Position numbers and translations under genes: made by a program
Part shown: piece after piece, positions 1-5,561 of the stretch
Numbering within the stretch: position 1 is the stretch's first letter
Layout: every line of letters starts with the position of its first letter
Notes under the pieces: model-generated
Told to the model about the DNA's origin: nothing
The model's database searches: none
What the model saw: the letters and a program-made list of their open reading frames with translations, nothing else
Assembly: GCA_003135995.1 (NCBI GenBank)
Contig: PNBM01000146.1
Span: forward strand, 340 to 6,282
Length of the DNA stretch: 5,943 nucleotides
Source: Ignavibacteriota bacterium
Lineage (GTDB): Bacteria; Bacteroidota; Ignavibacteria; Tepidaquicellales; Tepidaquicellaceae
Direction of reading: 5' to 3'

Positions 1-491
1 TAAAAGTAATGAACGTTCTCAAACAGAATGGTATCGAGGAAAGCAAGATTAAGACAAGCGGTATGAGAATGACAAAAAAATTATACAAGTACGGCGAAGA
101 AAAAAAATACGGAGTTTATAATACAATCTGGTTTACATCCGATAAAATAGAAAAATATGATGCTATTTCTAACGAAGTCATAAAAATTGAAGACGTGTAT
201 ATTACAAGCACGGATTTGGAATCTTCGAAAGCAATAGAAACAAGAATTCAGGCAAGGACAAACGCCCTAAATGCTGCAAAAGAAAAAGCTCAAAAAATGG
301 CTGAAGTGTTGGGAGTAACAATCGGCAAGCCAATATTCATTTCGGAAGCGCCCGTTGATTACTGGTCGCCGGTACAATCAAATGTTAACGCCGTACAGCA
401 AGGCAGCCAAACATCAGGCTCGACAACGCTTTTCAGCCAGGGAATGATTAGCATAGAATCGCGCGTGAAAGTTGTCTTTGAAATAAAATAA
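1..491 (+). CDS. SIMPL domain-containing protein (DUF541), N-terminus outside window
   Basis: This is the C-terminal part of a SIMPL/DUF541 family protein (the BP26/OMP28/YggE-type family). Members are usually periplasmic or envelope-associated and have poorly defined roles, with oxidative-stress protection suggested for some. The reading frame is open to the left edge, and codons AAA GTA precede the first ATG at 9. That ATG is therefore probably internal and the true start, with any signal peptide, lies upstream. About 162 codons are visible. The family pattern is recognisable: an N-terminal stretch ending in KQNGIEESKIKTSG, a helical segment with NALNAAKEKAQKMAEVLG followed by GKPIFISE, a low-complexity Gln/Ser/Thr-rich loop, and the closing strand MISIESRVKVVFEIK. 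It converges on the transporter at 508, with 16 nt between the stops and no obvious hairpin terminator there. The family call is firm; the physiological role is unknown. Confidence 0.85.
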   Translation, partial: KVMNVLKQNGIEESKIKTSGMRMTKKLYKYGEEKKYGVYNTIWFTSDKIEKYDAISNEVIKIEDVYITSTDLESSKAIETRIQARTNALNAAKEKAQKMAEVLGVTIGKPIFISEAPVDYWSPVQSNVNAVQQGSQTSGSTTLFSQGMISIESRVKVVFEIK

Positions 492-507
492 TTTTTCCGT
501 TTAGTTT

Positions 508-1401
508 TTATTGCAGAAAAAGTATTGCCATTCCGGCGACTGTCATAAATGCTCCGGCAACCGAGCGCCAGGTTAATTTTTCTTTGAAGAAATAATGTGA
601 AATTATAAGCTGAATGACAGGAATTGAAGCAATGATTGTTGAAGCAACTGCTATATTGGTTTGAGTAACCGCTATGAACATTAATACCATCCCGATATAC
701 GCACTAAGAACTGCGGCAATAATAATATCTTTATAAGCTCTTTTCTCGTTTCTGAATAATTTAAAAGATTTAAAAGATTTTTCTTTAAATATAATATATA
801 AAAACAGCAGTACGATTGCCGGCAAAATCCGGATTGCTGTTGCGACTATGCTGTTCACTTCACTTTCTTTAAATGCTGCTTTTGCAAATATCAGTCCTGT
901 GCTCTGTCCAAGCGTATATAAAAATGCCAGAAGGACTCCAATACGGATTCCTTTTTTCGATTTTGCAGGACCTGTGTTTTCCTCTTTTCTTAAAACTACG
1001 AGGACAATTCCTGTTAATGCGATTGCCATTCCAAAAATATCCAAAAGAGAAAGTTTTTCGCTTAAGAATATAAAAGCCAGAATTGCGCTGATTGCCGGGG
1101 AAAACGATGTTACCAGAATGCTGATTCTTGCACTTAAAAATTCCAGGGATTTAAAAAAAAGTGAATCGCCTATTACGAGTCCTGCTATTCCGCTGAGAAC
1201 CAACATCCAGAATTGATAGGAAGAAATGTTTAATGGAATTTGAAAAATGAAGATTGTCAGAACGAATAAAATCATTGCGATAACGAGGCGGGCGAAATTA
1301 ACATTAACAGAACCGACCTTCACAGTTGCAGACGCAAAGAAATACGAACTCACTGCCCATAAGATTGCAGTTAAAAGCGCCGTTAATTCGCCGATAATCA
1401 T
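508..1401 (-). CDS. EamA/DMT-superfamily transporter (putative metabolite exporter)
   Basis: A 297-residue inner-membrane protein of the drug/metabolite transporter superfamily, with two EamA repeats and about ten hydrophobic helices. Repeat 1 spans roughly residues 4-137 and repeat 2 roughly 152-296. Each ends with the family signature of a short acidic/basic turn followed by a glycine-rich helix: SEKLSLLDIFGMAIALTG near 114-131 and KEKLTWRSVAGAFMTVAG near 273-290. The conserved GDSLFFKSLEFLSA segment (78-91) is also typical. A charged cytoplasmic loop (138-151) separates the halves. Length is normal for the family. EamA proteins export amino acids or other small metabolites, but the substrate cannot be read from sequence. 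The ATG start at 1401 begins directly in the first helix, and no Shine-Dalgarno sequence is visible in front of it. It is separated from upstream ispG by 338 nt holding a repeat array, so it is probably not in a tight operon with ispG. Confidence 0.9.
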   Translation of the reverse strand: MIIGELTALLTAILWAVSSYFFASATVKVGSVNVNFARLVIAMILFVLTIFIFQIPLNISSYQFWMLVLSGIAGLVIGDSLFFKSLEFLSARISILVTSFSPAISAILAFIFLSEKLSLLDIFGMAIALTGIVLVVLRKEENTGPAKSKKGIRIGVLLAFLYTLGQSTGLIFAKAAFKESEVNSIVATAIRILPAIVLLFLYIIFKEKSFKSFKLFRNEKRAYKDIIIAAVLSAYIGMVLMFIAVTQTNIAVASTIIASIPVIQLIISHYFFKEKLTWRSVAGAFMTVAGMAILFLQ

Positions 1402-1446
1402 CAGTATAAATTAATTTTAATTAGAATAATTATCTTTCTAAAAGCC

Positions 1447-1475
1447 CTTATAATCAATTATAAATTAAAATACAA
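1447..1475 (-). promoter_or_regulatory. weak candidate promoter for the EamA-type transporter
   Basis: Read on the minus strand, TTGTAT (1475-1470) and TATAAG (1452-1447) are separated by 17 nt, about 46 nt before the ATG at 1401. This resembles a generic -35/-10 pair. The stretch 1402-1480 is very AT-rich, so such matches arise easily by chance, and the group to which the organism may belong often uses a different consensus. Treat it only as the best candidate in the region between the repeat array and the transporter start. Nothing else is recognisable between 1402 and about 1506. Confidence 0.2.
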
Positions 1476-1530
1476 AATCGGGAAGGTTATTTCAATGAAA
1501 CAACAAGATTAGGAGGTATAAGGAATGAGA

Positions 1531-1718
1531 GGTAAAAGAGTTTTCGTGCATTCCTAATCGGGGATTGGGAATGAGAGGGCATCGCGTATTAGAAATGTGA
1601 GGTAAAAGAGTTTTCGTGCATTCCCAATCGGGGATTGGGAATGAGGGGGCATCGCGTATTAAAAATGTGAGGTAAAAGAGTTTTCGTGCATTCCCAATCG
1701 GGGATTGGGAATGAGGGG
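1531..1718. repeat. 70-bp tandem repeat, two full units plus a 48-bp partial unit
   Basis: Units start at 1531, 1601 and 1671, each opening with GGTAAAAGAGTTTTCGTGCA, so the period is exactly 70 bp. Units 1 and 2 differ at three positions (T/C at 1555 vs 1625, A/G at 1576 vs 1646, G/A at 1592 vs 1662). Unit 3 matches unit 2 for 48 bp (1671-1718) and then diverges abruptly. A degenerate stretch at 1521-1530 extends the array a little to the left. Unit 2 is about 46% GC, clearly above the AT-rich DNA on either side. Seventy is not a multiple of three and every frame has stops, so this is not a protein repeat. The lack of variable spacers argues against a CRISPR array. The array begins 22 nt past the ispG stop in the direction of transcription, so it would lie in the ispG 3' region or the EamA-gene leader. 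Function is unknown; a REP-like intergenic element amplified in tandem is the simplest reading. Confidence 0.9.
1549..1713. repeat. three palindromic stem-loops inside the 70-bp repeat (1549-1573, 1619-1643, 1689-1713)
   Basis: Each repeat unit holds an inverted repeat with left arm CATTCCCAATC, a 3-nt loop GGG, and right arm GATTGGGAATG, giving an 11-bp stem. Copies 2 and 3 are perfect. Copy 1 has T at 1555 in the left arm, which leaves a G-T wobble in plus-strand RNA but an A-C mismatch in minus-strand RNA, the direction in which both flanking genes are transcribed. No T-run directly follows the stem on either strand, so these are not canonical intrinsic terminators. They could still act as 3' RNA-stability structures, DNA cruciforms, protein-binding sites or transposase-recognised hairpins. 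Confidence 0.9.
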
Positions 1719-1739
1719 TATAATTGGATTATGAGAATA

Positions 1740-3608
1740 TTAAGGGTCTACCCAGTCGCCGTTTTCTTTTATAAGATTTATTAATTCATCGATGGCATTT
1801 TCCGAATTCAGGCTTCGTTTCACGACTTCTTTTCCTTTATATAATGTGATTTTTCCAATGCCACTTCCGACATAACCATAATCGGCATCAGCCATTTCAC
1901 CCGGTCCGTTCACGATGCAACCCATTATTGCAATCTTTAAGCCTTTTAAATGATTCGTTTTCCGGCGGACACTATCAGTGGTTATTTGCAGGTCGAATAA
2001 AGTCCTGCCGCAGGACGGACAGGCAATATATTCTGTTTTGGAAATTCTCATTCTTGTTGCCTGCAGAATTCCAAAACTAATGCTGTTAATTAATTCGGGT
2101 TTTATTGAATCGGAATTTATCCAGATACCGTTTGTTAATCCGTCGATAAAAATACTTCCGAAATCTATTGCCGAATAATTAATAAAATCTTCTTCGGAAA
2201 TCTTGTTGTAATGTTTGTGTAAAATTATATTTTCATTATAACTCCCGGGCCGTAAACCGACAAATTCTTTAATGTTTTTTAAAGAATTAAATTCATCCAT
2301 TAAAAGAATTAGTTTATAATTCTTATCTTTATTTAATAATTCAATGAATTCATTATTGATTTCATTTTCTCTTATTAATATAAATTTATTGAAAATCCTG
2401 TTTTCAATATTTAAATATTCATCGAAATTTAACATCGGTATTGTATTCGCATCCGGATTATTTTTATTCCAATTTTTATATTTACATATTAATTTTAAAT
2501 TCCCGGGTAGTTTAATTCCGATGTTTATGTTTTCTGTGTAAATATAATCCGGCGCAATATCACTTATGTTCCATTTATCAAGCGTTTCGCTGTATTTATA
2601 ACCGACTGAATTTAAATTTTTATAATTTAATTCTTCAAGCGACAGGATAACGCAAGGGACATCCTTTAATTCGATATGAACATTAGAATCGAAGTGTTTG
2701 ATGAGAATATTTTCTTTTGCATTAATAAATTTTTCATTATAACGTTTCGCAAGGATTTTGCAAACCGGGATTTCAAACTCCGGTTCTTCTGTGAGAGATA
2801 CTCTAATTGTATCTCCGATTCCTTCTTCAAGCAATGTTCCAATACCTATAGATGATTTTATTCTGCCGTCTTCTCCGTCTCCCGCTTCAGTGACTCCGAG
2901 GTGAAGAGGATAATTCATTTTTTCCGATATCATTTTTTCAACAAGCAATCTGTAAGCGCTAATCATAACTTTCGGATTACTCGATTTCATAGATAAAACA
3001 ATTTCAAAAAATTTTTCGTCTTCGCAAATTCTTACAAATTCCAATGCTGATTCCACCATCCCAAGCGGAGTATCACCAAACCTGCTCATAATTCTATCGG
3101 ACAACGAACCATGATTTGTTCCGATTCTCAGAGCCGTTCCGTATTCTTTGCAGATTTTTAATAAAGGAATGAATTTATTTCTTATGTGTTCGATTTCTTC
3201 ATTATATTGCGAGTCAGTGTATTCAATATATTTAAATTTTTTCTTGTCTACATAATTTCCCGGATTAATTCTTACCTTCTCAACAATTCTCGCGGCGATT
3301 TCAGCAGCGTTAGGAGTAAAATGAATATCAGCGATTAACGGTGTTTTATAACCACGACTACGTATTTCGTTTTTTATATTTTCAAGATTTTTTGCTTCAT
3401 TTAAGCTTGGTGCTGTAATGCGGACGTAATCTGCTCCCGCTTCTATAATGCGAATCGATTGCTCAACGGTTCCTTTTGTATCCATAGTATCTGTAGTGGT
3501 CATTGACTGTAACCTGATTGGGTTGTTTCCGCCGAGCGGGATGCCGCCAATATTAACGACGCGTGTTTGAAATCGTTGAAATGAATTATATGACTTTGCT
3601 TTATCCAA
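1740..3608 (-). CDS. ispG: 4-hydroxy-3-methylbut-2-en-1-yl diphosphate synthase, long (insertion-containing) form
   Basis: IspG (GcpE) catalyses the penultimate step of the MEP isoprenoid pathway, reducing 2-C-methyl-D-erythritol 2,4-cyclodiphosphate to HMBPP with a [4Fe-4S] cluster. The 622-residue protein has an N-terminal TIM-barrel domain (about 12-290) with LQSMTTTDT (33-41), ADIHF (93-97), RINPGN (113-118), RIGTNHGSL (161-169) and LHLGVTEAG (235-243). An insertion of about 200 residues (about 291-490) follows, then the cluster domain. The cluster ligands are visible as C530 and C533 in CPSCGR, C564 in GCIVNGPGE, and E571. At 622 residues it is far longer than the roughly 370-residue E. 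coli type and matches the plant/Chlamydia/Bacteroidota architecture. The start is TTG at 3608: an in-frame stop lies 24 nt upstream, and the first internal ATG (residue 36) would remove conserved barrel sequence. The insertion is Asn/Ile/Lys-rich. The gene is probably transcribed from its own promoter. Confidence 0.97.
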   Translation of the reverse strand: MDKAKSYNSFQRFQTRVVNIGGIPLGGNNPIRLQSMTTTDTMDTKGTVEQSIRIIEAGADYVRITAPSLNEAKNLENIKNEIRSRGYKTPLIADIHFTPNAAEIAARIVEKVRINPGNYVDKKKFKYIEYTDSQYNEEIEHIRNKFIPLLKICKEYGTALRIGTNHGSLSDRIMSRFGDTPLGMVESALEFVRICEDEKFFEIVLSMKSSNPKVMISAYRLLVEKMISEKMNYPLHLGVTEAGDGEDGRIKSSIGIGTLLEEGIGDTIRVSLTEEPEFEIPVCKILAKRYNEKFINAKENILIKHFDSNVHIELKDVPCVILSLEELNYKNLNSVGYKYSETLDKWNISDIAPDYIYTENINIGIKLPGNLKLICKYKNWNKNNPDANTIPMLNFDEYLNIENRIFNKFILIRENEINNEFIELLNKDKNYKLILLMDEFNSLKNIKEFVGLRPGSYNENIILHKHYNKISEEDFINYSAIDFGSIFIDGLTNGIWINSDSIKPELINSISFGILQATRMRISKTEYIACPSCGRTLFDLQITTDSVRRKTNHLKGLKIAIMGCIVNGPGEMADADYGYVGSGIGKITLYKGKEVVKRSLNSENAIDELINLIKENGDWVDP

Positions 3609-3628
3609 AAATTTATTATGCGGAATAA

Positions 3629-3659
3629 ATTATAAAATTGGTAACCATTAAAATGGTTA
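3629..3659 (-). promoter_or_regulatory. candidate ispG promoter with overlapping palindromic operator
   Basis: On the minus strand an exact TATAAT lies at 3634-3629, about 20 nt before the TTG start of ispG, implying a short leader. Just upstream is an 8-bp inverted repeat, TAACCATT (3642-3649) and AATGGTTA (3652-3659), separated by AA. An 18-bp palindrome of this form sits where the spacer and -35 element would be, which is a typical position for a dimeric repressor or activator site. No good -35 hexamer is seen at 17 nt. The palindrome is seen directly; its regulatory role and the promoter assignment are inference. Confidence 0.35.
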
Positions 3660-3679
3660 AATTCTTGTTATTCTTTTTT

Positions 3680-3699
3680 CCCATGACTAAAGTCATGGG
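3680..3699. repeat. palindromic hairpin, REP-like or IS200/IS605-type end remnant
   Basis: CCCATGACT (3680-3688) and AGTCATGGG (3691-3699) form a perfect 9-bp inverted repeat around AA. A run of six T (3674-3679) lies on the 5' side of the plus strand. On the minus strand, the direction of the neighbouring genes, the stem is therefore followed by A rather than U, so it is not an intrinsic terminator for the rhomboid gene. From memory, palindromes of the type CC-A-(T/C)-GACT-AAAGTC occur repeatedly in bacterial genomes near IS200/IS605-like and REP-associated transposases. No transposase gene is present here. The hairpin is certain; the mobile-element origin is inference. Confidence 0.6.
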
Positions 3700-3723
3700 T
3701 TGTATTTGCTAAAACTATGCTTG

Positions 3724-3797
3724 AACATTTATTGCTTTTACATTTAACATTTATTGCTTTTCATTTAACATTTGTTGCTTTAACATTTAACATTGCT
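3724..3797. repeat. 21-22-bp direct repeat, three copies plus a partial copy
   Basis: Units run 3724-3745 (22 bp), 3746-3766 (21 bp) and 3767-3788 (22 bp). Each has the form AACATTTATTGCTTT followed by a short variable part and CATTT; unit 3 has G for A in the ATTGC part. A truncated fourth copy (AACATTGCTC) runs from 3789 into the rhomboid stop codon at 3798-3800. The period is close to two helical turns, so the T/A-rich blocks fall on the same face and could make the DNA curved. It lies between the rhomboid stop and the ispG promoter region. It has no coding potential that I can see. Confidence 0.8.
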
Positions 3798-4739
3798 CTA
3801 ACGTAGTTTTTTACTTTCCTCGAATAATGTTTTTTTCTCTTCTTCCGTTAAACTCTGATATCCGCTTTCACTTAACTTATCGAGAATTGCATCTATTCTG
3901 TCCTGTATTGCTTTTTGCTTATCTTCAATTTCCTGTTTATAATCATTAGTTTTTAATTCCGTATAATCAGCATTTTTAACAGGCTTGTACGGCTCTTCTT
4001 TAGGTTTAGTAAAATTATCATAAAATTTTGAACGAAAGCTTTCGGATTTATTTCCGGTGAATAATTTCAATTTTCCCTTGTTGGTTGCAATCAAATAAAC
4101 CAAACCGACAACTGCTCCGCCCAAATGCGCAACGTGAGCAATACCCGTATTGGATTGCGAAGCCACAGAAAATACCTCGAGAGCCATATACATGATTACG
4201 AGATATTTTGCTTTTATCGGAAGCAGGAAATAAATATAAATATATCTGTCAGGAAATAAATAACCGAATGCAACAAGAATTCCGTAAACCGAACCTGAAG
4301 CACCTATTGTAGGCGCAACCGGGCTGAAGAGCGGAGCTATGAATAAGTTAGTAAGTCCGGCACCCAGACCGCAGATTGTATAGTAAAATAAAAATTTCTT
4401 TGAACCCCATAAATGCTCAAGTTCCAGACCAAACATCCAGAGTGCGAACATATTGAAAAAAATATGCGTGAAACTTCCGTGCATAAACATATAAGAAATT
4501 AACTGCCACGGCAGAAACGGTCCGCTGATGGGAGAAAGGTATGGTCCGGTATGAAATATCGGCTGAAGAGCAAATAATTTGAAAAACTGGTCTCCAAGAT
4601 TCACATCACCTACTTTTAATCCTGATAAGAAAAAATGCTCAAGCAAAAACACAGCTGCATTAGCGATTAACAGGTATTTTATAACCGGCGGGAAAAGGCT
4701 GAATCCGCCGAATAATCCCGGTCTTTTGTAACTATTCAA
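3798..4739 (-). CDS. rhomboid-family intramembrane serine protease with C-terminal tail domain
   Basis: A 313-residue rhomboid protease that cleaves transmembrane substrates within the inner membrane; the substrate is unknown. The catalytic residues are present: serine S148 in GASG (146-149) and histidine H202 in AHVAHLGG (201-208). The oxyanion-side residues H92 and N96 occur in HIFFN, and the conserved loop ELEHLWGSKKFLFYY follows at 106-120. About six membrane helices lie between residues 18 and 220. Residues 222-313 form a soluble, charged tail ending in a helical segment, ILDKLSESGYQSLTEEEK (285-302), resembling the short tail domain (DUF6576-like) found on many FCB-group rhomboids. The start is TTG at 4739: an in-frame TAA lies five codons upstream, and the next ATG (residue 84) is inside the membrane domain. 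Only 4 nt separate it from the stop of the upstream nucleotidyltransferase, suggesting translational coupling. It looks catalytically intact. Confidence 0.94.
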   Translation of the reverse strand: MNSYKRPGLFGGFSLFPPVIKYLLIANAAVFLLEHFFLSGLKVGDVNLGDQFFKLFALQPIFHTGPYLSPISGPFLPWQLISYMFMHGSFTHIFFNMFALWMFGLELEHLWGSKKFLFYYTICGLGAGLTNLFIAPLFSPVAPTIGASGSVYGILVAFGYLFPDRYIYIYFLLPIKAKYLVIMYMALEVFSVASQSNTGIAHVAHLGGAVVGLVYLIATNKGKLKLFTGNKSESFRSKFYDNFTKPKEEPYKPVKNADYTELKTNDYKQEIEDKQKAIQDRIDAILDKLSESGYQSLTEEEKKTLFEESKKLR

Positions 4740-4743
4740 AACT

Positions 4744-5484
4744 TTATTTATTTATTTTAAAAAATAATTCGTTAGCATTGTTATAATCATCAACAGTATC
4801 TATTTCTATACAATCATAATTTGAAACATCTACACCAAATAAACTGTTCCTTTCTTCATTTCTATCTATTATCTCCTGGAATGAAGCTTCATAAAATTCA
4901 TTTACGTTTTTTTCCGCTACAATTTTCCTGTCAAGTATATCAAATAAATCTTTCAAATAATATCTATTAAATTTCTCAATCCCTATGGACTCTCCGGCTG
5001 CTTTAAGAATTTCGACCTCTTTTCCGATTTTCAGTATTCTGTCATCGCTACCTGTAATTACTTTAATCTGCTCCGCATCCAGTTTATGAGTTATGTTAAC
5101 GGCGAGGCAATTTTCTTTTCCGGAATTTATAAGTTCTTTGATAATATTTTTATCGAATAATATATCGCTGTCGAGAAGCAGCATATCCTCTTTGACATAT
5201 TTTTTTGTCATCCAGAGAGAATATGAATTATTATTGTTCTCAAAATCCGGATTTGTAATAAATTCTATATTCAAATTACTGAAATTTTCATTTAAATATT
5301 TTTTTATCATATCCTCCCTGTAGCCCGTAACAAAAATAAAGTCTTTAATATCGTTTGCGAGTATGTTTTCCATCGCTCTCTGTAACAGGTTCTTATTTCC
5401 TATTTTTAGCAGGCATTTAGGAGTCGTATCCGTCAGAGGTCTTAACCTTTTCGCAATTCCAGCCGCCAGAATAACCGCTTGCAT
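4744..5484 (-). CDS. sugar/choline-phosphate nucleotidyltransferase family protein (LicC-like)
   Basis: A 246-residue cytoplasmic nucleotidyltransferase with the GT-A/Rossmann fold. It would activate a phosphorylated head group (sugar-1-phosphate, phosphocholine, inositol phosphate or similar) by forming an NDP derivative and pyrophosphate. The N-terminal nucleotide-binding signature is AVILAAGIAKRLRPLTDTTPK (3-23, with K23). The metal-binding aspartates are in LLLDSDILF (D105, D107), and a late acidic motif is CIEIDTVDDYNNA (225-237). The NNNNSYSLW stretch (83-91) resembles the NN-SL segment of LicC-type phosphocholine cytidylyltransferases and of the cytidylyltransferase half of inositol-phosphate enzymes. 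CTP may therefore be the nucleotide, but this is inference. The ATG start at 5484 leads straight into the signature, and length is normal for a stand-alone domain. It lies 77 nt downstream of a probable CDP-alcohol phosphatidyltransferase, the enzyme class that would use a CDP-linked product. Confidence 0.85.
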   Translation of the reverse strand: MQAVILAAGIAKRLRPLTDTTPKCLLKIGNKNLLQRAMENILANDIKDFIFVTGYREDMIKKYLNENFSNLNIEFITNPDFENNNNSYSLWMTKKYVKEDMLLLDSDILFDKNIIKELINSGKENCLAVNITHKLDAEQIKVITGSDDRILKIGKEVEILKAAGESIGIEKFNRYYLKDLFDILDRKIVAEKNVNEFYEASFQEIIDRNEERNSLFGVDVSNYDCIEIDTVDDYNNANELFFKINK

Positions 5485-5561
5485 ATATAATTATATAATT
5501 TTAAAAAATTATTATTCTGATAATATCCCTTACTTATTATTTAACATTAACTCAAAGAATT

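Noticed and set aside
9..491. A complete 160-residue protein starting at ATG 9
   Set aside because: The frame is open to the left edge, and the visible part begins in the middle of the SIMPL domain with no signal peptide.
848..1216. Plus-strand reading frame opposite the transporter
   Set aside because: It lies entirely antisense to a well-supported EamA gene and has no recognisable protein features.
1689..1713. Intrinsic terminator for ispG
   Set aside because: The stem is strong and lies just after the stop, but on the minus strand it is followed by CACGAAAAC and not by a U-run.
1531..1718. CRISPR array
   Set aside because: The whole 70-bp unit is conserved between copies, so there are no unique spacers alternating with a short repeat, and no cas gene is nearby.
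3680..3699. Intrinsic terminator for the rhomboid gene
   Set aside because: In the direction of transcription the hairpin is followed by a run of A; the T-run is on the wrong side.
5485..5510. Promoter or operator in the AT-rich palindromic stretch before the nucleotidyltransferase
   Set aside because: TATAAT-like and AATTATATAATT matches occur, but the stretch is almost pure A/T and such matches are expected by chance. The element nearest the start would leave no leader.
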